Source: JBAZOJ01 sp041648755 (lineage in GTDB: Bacteria; Planctomycetota; B143-G9). From it: a DNA stretch of 11,645 nt. How positions within the stretch are numbered: position 1 is the first letter of the stretch; every line of letters starts with the position of its first letter. The position numbers and the translations under genes were made by a program. The notes under the pieces were generated by a model that was given only the letters and a program-made list of their open reading frames with translations, was not told the DNA's origin and ran no database searches. Shown here one piece after another: positions 1-7,612 of the stretch. Location of the stretch: positions 1 through 11,645 of the forward strand of contig JBAZOJ010000106.1 in NCBI GenBank assembly GCA_041648755.1, written 5' to 3'.

Positions 1-1
1 A

Positions 2-1393
2 TACGGGCGAGCGCGACTCGTAGAGCGTGTTTCGCAGGCACTACTGGTTAGCGAAGCGCAGCCTGGTGCGGCCCACAAGGCATTCTGCCAAATCTATTTT
101 AGCATAGTCTGCACCACCAACGTCGACTTTCTGTTGGAAAAGCAGTATAGTGCCATTCCCAGCCAGTGTCGCCCGATAATCGACGAAGACGGGCTGTCCA
201 TCAACGACGAAGGAAGTGCGGTAGTCCTGCTCAAGCTCCATGGGGATTTGCACCATCCAGCTCGACTCGTCCTGACGGAAGAAGACTATGACGCGTTTTT
301 GCAGAGGTATCCGCTGTTGGCGACTTTCCTTGCCAACCTGTTGATAACGCGAACTGCTGTTCTCATCGGATACAGTCTCAATGATCCCGATTTCCGACAG
401 GTGTGGAAAGTTATTGGTGAGCGCCTAGGGGAGGCAAGACGACACGCGTACGCGATTCTGGTCGACGCCAAGCAACCTGATATTGCGCGTTTTGCCCGCC
501 GCGGGGTCAAAGCAATCAACCTGCCTGGAAATCGCGCTGACTATGCAAAAATCCTTGCCTCCGCTTTCGGAGAGTTGGGTGAGTACATGGCACTCCACTT
601 GATCGGCTCGAGCCATGTGACGGAAGAGAATTCTCTGGCCGAGTTTTCTCTGCCTCCAAAGGCAATCACTCGACTATGTTATTTTGCAGTCCCGCTCGAT
701 ATGCTCCCGCAGTATCGCGACCAAGTTTTTCCACTCGCCGAAAAAGCTGGCCTGGTTCCCGTCACGGCAGTGGATGTGATCGCTCCGGGCGGGAATTACA
801 GCGCCAAGATCGATGCGATTATGCGGAGGTGCGTTGCGGCGGTTGTGGATGTGAAGACGCCGAACACCAGGTCCGAAGCTATGATGCTCATGGGACTGAT
901 GAAACGCACAAGTCTGCTTTTGGTCGCTGAGGAAGGCACTGGATTCCCTTCCGGCATTGAGGGAGTCTCTATGCTGGACCGAAGCAATGCGCCCCTCGCG
1001 AATCAGTCAGAGTTCCTGACTGGCCTTGGTCAGTGGTTTAATGGATTCGCCAAGGGAATTCGCGGATCCCTGGTAGAAGAACCTGCCCGCCTCCTCGACG
1101 CCGGAGAGTACCGAGCCGCTGTGATCTCAGCCATGACATACTTGGAGTCCTTTCTGCGTGCAGTTCTGGAAAAGAGCGAACGCCCTGAAGATGGTGTACT
1201 TACGCTTGTGCGGCTGCTTAAATGGGCCATGGACGAACGGATCCTCCTTGCGGAAGAGTATCGAAATGTGCTCGGATGGGCACAGGAGCGAAACAAGGTG
1301 GTTCATTCTCAGGAATCAATCTCTCGCCAGAAAGCAGCAGCGATAGTGAACGGCGTGAAGGCCATTGCAGCGAGGCATGGCAAATCCGTCTAA
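2..1393 (+). CDS. SIR2 / NDT-TIR-like / HEPN-like fusion protein (5' partial)
   Basis: The frame is open from the window edge, so the 5' end, including the glycine-rich NAD-binding start expected of a SIR2 domain, is missing; 463 residues remain (numbered from the first visible codon). Residues about 30-175 look SIR2-like: TTN followed by D (38-42), the LHGD motif with the likely catalytic His80, and GYSLNDPDF (123-131). Residues about 225-345 look like a nucleoside deoxyribosyltransferase/TIR-like Rossmann domain: strand-forming CYFAVP, later VVDVKTPN, then Glu292 where this fold has its catalytic Glu. A SLOG-type sensor is the alternative. Residues about 356-454 are helical and carry RNKVVH (430-435), the R-x4-H motif of HEPN ribonucleases. 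SIR2 and TIR domains of phage-defence proteins usually consume NAD+, and HEPN domains usually cut RNA; that this protein does either is inferred. It lies 96 bp before mod on the same strand. An internal TTG at 134 falls inside the SIR2 fold and is not the start. Confidence 0.8.
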   Translation, partial: YGRARLVERVSQALLVSEAQPGAAHKAFCQIYFSIVCTTNVDFLLEKQYSAIPSQCRPIIDEDGLSINDEGSAVVLLKLHGDLHHPARLVLTEEDYDAFLQRYPLLATFLANLLITRTAVLIGYSLNDPDFRQVWKVIGERLGEARRHAYAILVDAKQPDIARFARRGVKAINLPGNRADYAKILASAFGELGEYMALHLIGSSHVTEENSLAEFSLPPKAITRLCYFAVPLDMLPQYRDQVFPLAEKAGLVPVTAVDVIAPGGNYSAKIDAIMRRCVAAVVDVKTPNTRSEAMMLMGLMKRTSLLLVAEEGTGFPSGIEGVSMLDRSNAPLANQSEFLTGLGQWFNGFAKGIRGSLVEEPARLLDAGEYRAAVISAMTYLESFLRAVLEKSERPEDGVLTLVRLLKWAMDERILLAEEYRNVLGWAQERNKVVHSQESISRQKAAAIVNGVKAIAARHGKSV

Positions 1394-1489
1394 TCTGCGT
1401 TGGCTTGTTCTATCCGGCAGATGCACAGGCAAATCACTGCGCCTTTGGTGCTTGGAAGCGGGCGCGAATTTGAAGAGCGAGGAGCCCTT
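1394..1489 (+). other. Short gap between SIR2 fusion gene and mod
   Basis: These 96 bp hold no convincing -35/-10 pair and no terminator-like hairpin with a T run. Read-through transcription from the SIR2-fusion gene into mod is therefore plausible, but a non-consensus promoter cannot be excluded by eye. Confidence 0.4.
1479..1484 (+). promoter_or_regulatory. Ribosome binding site of mod
   Basis: GAGGAG lies 5 nt before the ATG at 1490. It decides the start: the frame is open to a TTG at 1400, but that codon has no comparable site, and the residues from 1490 onward (MPRLTDQERQDILRYIEADK) look like a normal Mod N-terminus. Confidence 0.8.
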
Positions 1490-3796
1490 ATGCCCAGACT
1501 AACTGACCAGGAACGACAGGACATTCTGCGATACATCGAGGCGGACAAGCCGTTGCCGGATAAGTACCGCTTTCTGCTGTTCGAGGACAAGCGGGAGGTG
1601 GAACTGGTCTGGAACGGCAAGACAAGCGAGGTCTGCAATATCGTCCTGCCGTTTCAGGTCATCGAGCAGGTTGACGAGCCCCGCGCTGAGAAGACTGAGG
1701 ACACCAAGCGCGCGGACAAGGGGCAGCAACTTCTGTTCAGCTTGGACGAGCGCGGGCGTCAGCTCAAGGGATGGACAAACAAGCTTATCTGGGGCGACAA
1801 CAAGCTGATTCTCTCCAGCCTCAAGAACGGCCCGATGCGCGAGGAGATCGAGAAGCAGGGCGGAATCAAGCTGATCTACATTGACCCACCGTTCGATGTG
1901 GGCGCGGACTTCAGTATGGACATCGAGATCGGCGACGACACATTCACAAAGAAGCCCAATATCCTTGAGGAAATCGCCTACCGTGACACTTGGGGCAAGG
2001 GCGCTGACAGCTTCATCGCCATGATCCACGAGCGGCTGGCCCTGATGCGTGACCTGTTGGCCAAGGATGGAAGCATATATGTGCATTGCGATGTCAGAGT
2101 TGGGAGCTATCTAAGACTTGTGTTAGATGAGTTGTTTGGCGCCAATAGCTTCAATAGCATGGTTATATGGAAAAGAAGGTCCGGCATAGTACAAAAAACC
2201 AATCAGTACGGTATCACCACGGACCTGCTGTTGTACTATAACATGACGGAGGAGTTCACCTTCTCCCCTCAGTTTACGACAAGAGACACAGAGGATTATA
2301 TCAAGGAAAGATATACGCATAAGGAACTGGACGGGAGAGTCTTCAAGCTCGGAGACTTGAGCAACCCAGCGAACAGGCCAACCCTTAAGTACGAGTACAA
2401 AGGATATGCGCCTCCAGACAAAGGATGGGCAGTTTCTCTGGAACGCATGGAGCAAATGGACAGGGAAGGTAGGTTGTACTTTCCCGCCGATAGGTCGAAG
2501 CGCTTGATGCGAAAACAGTTCTTGGATGAATGGAAGGGCAAGCCCGTTCAGAATCTGTGGGATGACGTCTTCCCGGTGAACTCACAGGCAAAGGAGAAAG
2601 TTGACTACCCTACACAGAAACCGGAAGCCCTCCTTGATCGCATTATCCGGTCTTCCTCCAACGAAGGCGATCTCGTGGCAGACTTCTTCTGCGGATCCGG
2701 TACGACTGCGGCAGTGGCTGAAAAGCTGGGCCGCAAGTGGATAGTTGCTGACCTTGGCAAGTTCGGCATCCACACAACACGCAAGCGGATGATTGGCGTA
2801 CAGCGCGAACTCAAGGCGGAGGGCAAGGATTACCGTGCCTTTGAGGTACTTAACTTGGGCAAGTATGAGCGCCAGCATTACATCGGTGTGAACCCAAACC
2901 TGCGAGAGGAAGAGCAGCGCAAGCAGGTCGAGGCAAAGGAGACGGCCTTCCTCGACTTGATACTCCGGGCGTACCGTGCTGAGAAGACAACCGGGTTTGA
3001 GTGCTTTCACGGCAAACGGGCAGGGCGGCTTGTGTCGGTCGGGCCGGTGAACCTGCCCGTAACGCGCCTGTTTGTCGAGGAGATAATCCTGGAATGCCGC
3101 CAGAAGCACATCACCAAGGTGGATATCCTTGGATTCGAGTTTGAGATGGGGCTATTCCCCAATGTGCTGGATGAGGCTCGGGCCAAGGGCATCGACATTG
3201 CGCCCAAGTACATACCGGCGGAGGTCTTTGACAAGCGGGCGGTTGAAAAGAACCAGGTGGTCTTCCACGATGTCGCCGCAATCGAGGTGAAACCGCTGGT
3301 AAAGGCCAGCAAGAACGAATGCAGCGTGGCGGTGGAATTGACGGACTTTTCTGTGTTCTACTCACAGGACTCGATAAGCAATGCCGAGGCCGAGATCAAG
3401 AACAAGGGCAGCCGGATCGTGGTGGAAAAGGGCCAGATCGTTAAGGTCAGCAAGGACGCGCACGGTGTAACCACCCGCGAAGTGCTGACCAAGGACTGGA
3501 CTGACTGGATTGACTACTGGGCGGTGGACTTTGACTTCGAGAGCAAGCGAGAGATTATCCGAGTGAAGGATGCGGCCACAGGCGAATGGGTTGAACGTTG
3601 GACCGGAGATTACGTCTTCGAGAACGAGTGGCAGAGCTTTCGGACTAAGAAGAACCGCAAGCTGGAACTGCGGAGCGTGTTCCACGAATGCACGCCGGGA
3701 CGGCGCAAAATCGCCGTGAAGGTTGTAGATATCTTCGGGAACGACACGATGACCATCGTGGACGTGAGCGTAGGGAACAGCGGAGGGGCAAGATAA
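1490..3796 (+). CDS. mod: Type III restriction-modification methyltransferase subunit (Mod)
   Basis: Predicted site-specific N6-adenine DNA methyltransferase that uses S-adenosylmethionine, also supplying sequence recognition to the partner Res. The motif order is that of the beta class: catalytic motif IV DPPF (132-135), a variable target-recognition region, YPTQKP (373-378, motif X), then the SAM-binding motif I DFFCGSGTT (398-406). The protein is 768 residues, larger than the roughly 600-650 of well-known type III Mods; the excess lies after motif I, where about 360 residues follow. That tail, including the aromatic stretch near TDWIDYWAVDFDFES, is probably the Res-contacting or accessory region (inference). 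The central region uses AGA/AGG arginine codons unlike the rest of the gene. The stop overlaps the res start as TAATG, indicating translational coupling. The family call is firm; the target sequence cannot be read from the DNA. Confidence 0.95.
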   Translation: MPRLTDQERQDILRYIEADKPLPDKYRFLLFEDKREVELVWNGKTSEVCNIVLPFQVIEQVDEPRAEKTEDTKRADKGQQLLFSLDERGRQLKGWTNKLIWGDNKLILSSLKNGPMREEIEKQGGIKLIYIDPPFDVGADFSMDIEIGDDTFTKKPNILEEIAYRDTWGKGADSFIAMIHERLALMRDLLAKDGSIYVHCDVRVGSYLRLVLDELFGANSFNSMVIWKRRSGIVQKTNQYGITTDLLLYYNMTEEFTFSPQFTTRDTEDYIKERYTHKELDGRVFKLGDLSNPANRPTLKYEYKGYAPPDKGWAVSLERMEQMDREGRLYFPADRSKRLMRKQFLDEWKGKPVQNLWDDVFPVNSQAKEKVDYPTQKPEALLDRIIRSSSNEGDLVADFFCGSGTTAAVAEKLGRKWIVADLGKFGIHTTRKRMIGVQRELKAEGKDYRAFEVLNLGKYERQHYIGVNPNLREEEQRKQVEAKETAFLDLILRAYRAEKTTGFECFHGKRAGRLVSVGPVNLPVTRLFVEEIILECRQKHITKVDILGFEFEMGLFPNVLDEARAKGIDIAPKYIPAEVFDKRAVEKNQVVFHDVAAIEVKPLVKASKNECSVAVELTDFSVFYSQDSISNAEAEIKNKGSRIVVEKGQIVKVSKDAHGVTTREVLTKDWTDWIDYWAVDFDFESKREIIRVKDAATGEWVERWTGDYVFENEWQSFRTKKNRKLELRSVFHECTPGRRKIAVKVVDIFGNDTMTIVDVSVGNSGGAR
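2070..2600 (+). other. Target-recognition region of mod with foreign-looking codon use
   Basis: This segment spans roughly residues 194-370, between motif IV and motif X, where beta-class methyltransferases carry the target-recognition domain. Counting by hand, 11 of 14 arginine codons here are AGA/AGG, against 1 of 41 in the rest of mod. ATA and TTA codons also cluster here and the base composition is visibly richer in A+T. The sharp edges suggest recombinational replacement of the specificity domain; the exact breakpoints are approximate. Confidence 0.7.
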
Positions 3797-3798
3797 TG
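3782..3798 (+). promoter_or_regulatory. Coupled stop/start and ribosome binding site of res
   Basis: GGAGGGG (3782-3788) sits in the last codons of mod, 7 nt before the res ATG at 3796. The stop and start share a base (TAATG). This fixes the res start at 3796 rather than the in-frame ATG at 3688 inside mod, and implies coupled synthesis of the two subunits. Confidence 0.85.
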
Positions 3799-6477
3799 GC
3801 GCTGCATCCGAAGTTTCCGAGTTCACCATACGACGTGATCGCCCCAGAACTTAGGTGGTTCCCAGCGGATGAGTCCCTTCGGGAAACCACGATGGACAAA
3901 CTTCTGCCGCCGTTAGTTCCCCAACTGCGCAAGAAGGTGAAGGAATTCCGCGACAGCGGCTACGTTGGCGCAGCAGACACCAGCAAGAGCCTGATGAATT
4001 GGTGGTTCAATACGCCGCATCTGGCGCAGAAGTTCGACGGGACAATCTCGGAGTTCCAGTATTACTTCGCCCAGCGTGAGGCGTTGGAGACGATCATTTA
4101 CCTGTACGACGTGGTCGGGGTCAAGGATAAGCACGATATGATGCGCTTCGATTCAAGCGGCCTCGTATCGGGGAGCATGTTCGACGAGACCTGGCGGCGG
4201 TTCGTGGTGAAAATGGCCACCGGCAGCGGCAAGACAAAGGTCATGAGCCTTGCGCTTGCGTGGAGCTTTTTTCATAAACTGTACGAGCCGGAATCTGAAC
4301 TTGCACGGAATTTCCTTGTCATCACACCGAATATCATCGTGCTGGACCGCATTTACAGGGACTTTCAGGGATTGCGGATTTTCTTCGAGGATCCGGTAAT
4401 ACCCGATAACGGGGTGGACGGCCGCAACTGGCGCGACGATTTTCAGCTTACTCTGCACGTGCAGGACGAGGTCCGCATTACCCGGCCCACGGGCAATATC
4501 TTCCTGACGAACATACACCGTGTGTATGCCGGGGACGACATTCCGCCATCCCCTGACGATGTGGACATGCGGGACTATTTCCTGGGCAAGCGACCGACGG
4601 GCGCGACCACCGATTCCAAGGTGGATTTGGGGATGATCGTGCGCGACATTGACGAACTGATGGTGCTGAATGACGAGGCCCACCACATTCACGATCCGCG
4701 CATGGCATGGTTCAAGTCGATCGAGGATATTCACAACCGCCTGAAACAAAAGGGCTCGGCACTTTCGATGCAGGTCGATACGACCGCAACGCCCAAGCAC
4801 AACAACGGCGCCATTTTTGTGCAGACGATCTCCGATTATCCGCTTGTGGAGGCGATTTCGCAGAATGTGGTCAAGCATCCGGTTCTGCCAGATGCACCGA
4901 GCCGCGCGAAACTGAGCGAACGCCAGAGCGCGAAGTTCACGGAGCAGTACACGGACTACATCCACCTGGGCGTTATCGAATGGCGCAAGGCGTACGCCGA
5001 GCACGAGAAGATGGGCAAGAAGGCCATACTATTCGTGATGACCGACGACACGCGCAACTGCGACGAAGTGGCCGAGTACCTGGAGGGGAATTATTCTGAC
5101 CTGAAAGACGCGGTGCTGGTTATTCACACCAAGAACAACGGCGAAATATCCGAGTCCGTGTCAGGCAAGGACAAGGACGAGTTGGAAAGACTGCGCAAAC
5201 AGGCAAACGATATTGACGGGATAGACAGCCCGTACAAGGCCATTGTCTCGGTTATGATGCTCAAAGAGGGTTGGGATGTACGCAATGTCACGACCATTGT
5301 CGGCCTGCGAGCTTACTCCGCCACGAGCAACATCCTGCCGGAGCAGACGCTTGGGCGCGGCCTGCGCAGAATGTACCCCGACGATCTTGTGGAATACGTC
5401 AGCGTGGTTGGTACAAAGGCCTTCATGGAGTTTGTGGAGTCCATACAGGCCGAAGGTGTGGTGCTTGAGCGCAAGGCGATGGGCGAAGGAACCGGGCCGA
5501 AGGCTCCGCTGGTTGTCGAGGTGGATAACGAGAATGAAAAGAAGGACATCGCAGCCCTGGACATAGAGATCCCGGTGCTGACGCCGCGCGTGTACCGGGA
5601 ATACAAGAACCTGAGCGATCTGGACGTGAGCGCAATGGGCCATCAGCGGGTGCTGTACCTGCAATTCAGCGAGGAACAGCAGCGTGAGATAGTGTTCAAG
5701 GATATCACCACTGGCGAGGTCACTCACACCACAATCCTCGATACGGCAGGCGTTGCCGATTATCACAGCGTGATCGGCTACTTCGCGCAGACGATAATGA
5801 AGGAATTGAGGCTGGTCGGTGGCTACGATGTGCTGTACGGGAAGGTTAAGGCGTTTGTCCAAGGGGAGTTGTTCGGCGGCCCGGTGGGACTTGAGGACCC
5901 CAATACACTGCGCAACCTGTCGGAACTTGCGGCAACGAAGACACTGATAGAGACCTTCAAGAAGGCAATCAACGCACTGACTGTCCGGGACAAGGGCGAC
6001 GCCCAAATCCGAGATACGATCAAGCTGCGCCAGACCCGTCCATTTGTGGCCAAAGAGCAAGGCTACCTTGTTCCAAGGAAGAGCGTCTTCAACCGCATTA
6101 TCGGCGACCATGGCCTGGAGCTTAAGTTTGCCGAATTCCTTGAAGGCTGCAGCGATATTGTCTCTTACGCGAAGAACTACCTTGCCGTGCATTTCAAGCT
6201 GGATTACGTTAAGGCAGACGGCGACATCTCGAACTACTACCCGGATTTCTTAGTCAAGTTGTCCGACAAACGGTTTGTGGTTGTCGAGACCAAGGGCCGC
6301 GAAGATCTTGACGTGCCGCTGAAAATGGCGCGTCTGCGCCAATGGTGCGAAGACGTCACCCGGGTGCAACCCGACATGCACTGGGACTTCGTCTATGTGG
6401 ACGAAGAGAGCTTCAAGAAGTACAATCCGACTTCCTTCCGGCAACTGCTGGAGGGATTCAGGGAGTACAAGGAGTGA
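3796..6477 (+). CDS. res: Type III restriction endonuclease subunit (Res)
   Basis: Predicted ATP-dependent helicase-nuclease that joins Mod and cuts DNA after finding unmethylated sites. The 893 residues carry the expected modules in order: an N-terminal segment with FQYYFAQREALETIIYL just before the helicase; Walker A ATGSGKT with Lys146; Walker B/motif II DEAH (293-296); motif VI QTLGRGLRR (517-525); and a C-terminal PD-(D/E)xK nuclease with PDF (Asp817) and VETKG (Glu831, Lys833). All key residues are present and no frameshift is seen, so it looks functional. It is translationally coupled to mod. The length is close to that of known type III Res subunits (roughly 900-1000). Two long antisense frames inside it are shadows of its codon bias. 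Confidence 0.96.
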   Translation: MALHPKFPSSPYDVIAPELRWFPADESLRETTMDKLLPPLVPQLRKKVKEFRDSGYVGAADTSKSLMNWWFNTPHLAQKFDGTISEFQYYFAQREALETIIYLYDVVGVKDKHDMMRFDSSGLVSGSMFDETWRRFVVKMATGSGKTKVMSLALAWSFFHKLYEPESELARNFLVITPNIIVLDRIYRDFQGLRIFFEDPVIPDNGVDGRNWRDDFQLTLHVQDEVRITRPTGNIFLTNIHRVYAGDDIPPSPDDVDMRDYFLGKRPTGATTDSKVDLGMIVRDIDELMVLNDEAHHIHDPRMAWFKSIEDIHNRLKQKGSALSMQVDTTATPKHNNGAIFVQTISDYPLVEAISQNVVKHPVLPDAPSRAKLSERQSAKFTEQYTDYIHLGVIEWRKAYAEHEKMGKKAILFVMTDDTRNCDEVAEYLEGNYSDLKDAVLVIHTKNNGEISESVSGKDKDELERLRKQANDIDGIDSPYKAIVSVMMLKEGWDVRNVTTIVGLRAYSATSNILPEQTLGRGLRRMYPDDLVEYVSVVGTKAFMEFVESIQAEGVVLERKAMGEGTGPKAPLVVEVDNENEKKDIAALDIEIPVLTPRVYREYKNLSDLDVSAMGHQRVLYLQFSEEQQREIVFKDITTGEVTHTTILDTAGVADYHSVIGYFAQTIMKELRLVGGYDVLYGKVKAFVQGELFGGPVGLEDPNTLRNLSELAATKTLIETFKKAINALTVRDKGDAQIRDTIKLRQTRPFVAKEQGYLVPRKSVFNRIIGDHGLELKFAEFLEGCSDIVSYAKNYLAVHFKLDYVKADGDISNYYPDFLVKLSDKRFVVVETKGREDLDVPLKMARLRQWCEDVTRVQPDMHWDFVYVDEESFKKYNPTSFRQLLEGFREYKE

Positions 6478-6532
6478 AAGAGCACTGCTGAGTCACAAAG
6501 GCAGAGCGATCTCAGGAATGTAGGTAAGCAGA

Positions 6533-7468
6533 ATGGCACAGAAGGATGAAGCAAACGAGGGCACGGCAAGGTCGCGTCTGGAGGAGGCGAGAAAACTCGC
6601 CAAAGAACTACTATCTGACATGGAGCGAGGGGCAAGCCCTCCTATAGAGCATACTCTCTTTGGGGCGGTACGACTTGCCCGCCTGCTCAGAGATTCAGAT
6701 GCCCAGACATGGCTTGGGTACGAAACACGGGGGTACCCGGAAGATGGGGACGCCATCCCCTTTGGAACATGCCTGAAGTATGCTGAAGCGGGGGGTAGGG
6801 TAGATAGTACTAAAATCAGCCTTATGGGTTTACCTGCCTTGGAGAAAGCTTGCGCCATTACCGCCCGGTGGGTCGAAGAAAAGGCCGACTTAGCGGAAAT
6901 CCATCTTGCCAATTTGGGCATGCTCGTGTTGCTGAAGTCTGCTGTCCATGGCTATGTGACGGACGTGGCGATTGCCCTTCAATTCGGCGATGTTGCCGAG
7001 TCGATCTTCGACCAACTGCGTCAGGATGTCGACACGTTCGTTCGTTCGCACTGCCCCAAGGCTGCAGAGCAGCTTCTTGCCATCTCAGAAAGAATGGCTG
7101 AAGGGCAGGCAGAAGCGCGGGCTGAGGCACTTACGTCTTGTCGACGGCTTCTAATGTCTGTCGCTGATGCGGTGTTCCCGCCATCCACCAATGGCTGGGT
7201 CGATGGTTCAGGGAAGAAGCGTGCGGTCGGTCCTGAGAACTACAAGAACAGGCTTTTGGCGTGCGCAGAATCGCATTTTAAGTCCGAAGGGAGCCGGGCG
7301 ATTCTCGACAATGAAATTGAGCATCTGGCTTCAAGGCTGGATGCGGTCTACGAAAAGACATGCAAGGGCGTTCACGACGAAGTCTCCGTCGAGGAGGCAA
7401 GACTGACGATCATCGCATGCTGCATCTTCATCGGGGAGATCGCACGGCTGCATCGAGGAAACGGATAG
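6533..7468 (+). CDS. AbiTii-like domain protein, putative abortive-infection effector
   Basis: A 311-residue soluble protein with no signal peptide or clear membrane span. Residues about 15-80 resemble the AbiTii domain: a helical region followed by LARLLRDSDAQTWLGYETRGY, with the W-x5-GY pattern typical of that family. The C-terminal part (about 203-307) has VADAVFPPS, then YKNRL, then CKGVHDEVSVEEARLTII, a helical block I have seen attached to such proteins and which is HEPN-like in feel, but the R-x4-6-H spacing is not met. AbiTii is named after AbiT phage-exclusion proteins; the biochemical role here is unknown. It starts 55 bp after res on the same strand with only a modest AGGTAA site (6522-6527) before the ATG, so co-transcription with mod-res is likely. 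The reading frame is certain, the family call moderate. Confidence 0.7.
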   Translation: MAQKDEANEGTARSRLEEARKLAKELLSDMERGASPPIEHTLFGAVRLARLLRDSDAQTWLGYETRGYPEDGDAIPFGTCLKYAEAGGRVDSTKISLMGLPALEKACAITARWVEEKADLAEIHLANLGMLVLLKSAVHGYVTDVAIALQFGDVAESIFDQLRQDVDTFVRSHCPKAAEQLLAISERMAEGQAEARAEALTSCRRLLMSVADAVFPPSTNGWVDGSGKKRAVGPENYKNRLLACAESHFKSEGSRAILDNEIEHLASRLDAVYEKTCKGVHDEVSVEEARLTIIACCIFIGEIARLHRGNG

Positions 7469-7612
7469 CAAAGGGTCGCATCGTTACTCATTTCCCTGCG
7501 CGAGCAGAGGTGTTGGCAAAGATCGGTGCCGGGAAGGTGAAAGCAGCGCGATCCAAGCACGAAACCGCCCCTTGCACTGCGCGGCGGCAACATTCCTACA
7601 AACCAGATGAGC
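7469..7612. other. Gap between convergent genes
   Basis: These 144 bp separate the 3' ends of the AbiTii-like gene (plus strand) and the kinase-NUDIX gene (minus strand). A transcription terminator for both is expected, but I see no clean stem-loop followed by a T run on either strand. No small coding frame stands out. Confidence 0.35.

Noticed and set aside
134..1393. TTG at 134 as start of the SIR2-fusion gene
   Set aside because: The frame is open to the window edge and the residues before it (TTN-x-D) belong to the SIR2 fold, so the gene is truncated by the window rather than starting here.
2..1393. Thoeris system (ThsA/ThsB)
   Set aside because: A SIR2 domain is present, but no separate TIR gene is visible beside it and the extra HEPN-like domain does not fit ThsA; sequence beyond the window edge could change this.
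1400..1489. TTG at 1400 as start of mod
   Set aside because: No ribosome binding site is seen; GAGGAG sits correctly before ATG 1490 and the added residues do not look like a Mod N-terminus.
1499..2086. 195-residue antisense frame opposite the start of mod
   Set aside because: Shadow of a well-supported gene; low-complexity leucine/valine-rich translation without motifs.
3688..3795. ATG at 3688 as start of res
   Set aside because: It lies deep inside mod; the strong GGAGGGG and the TAATG overlap point to 3796.
4153..6192. Long antisense frames (283 and 343 residues) opposite res
   Set aside because: They mirror the codon bias of res, which has all its catalytic motifs; no ribosome binding sites or known motifs are seen.
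1490..6477. BREX, DISARM or type I restriction assignment
   Set aside because: None of the additional hallmark genes (such as pglZ, brxC, drmA/B or hsdS) is present; Mod and Res motifs fit type III cleanly.
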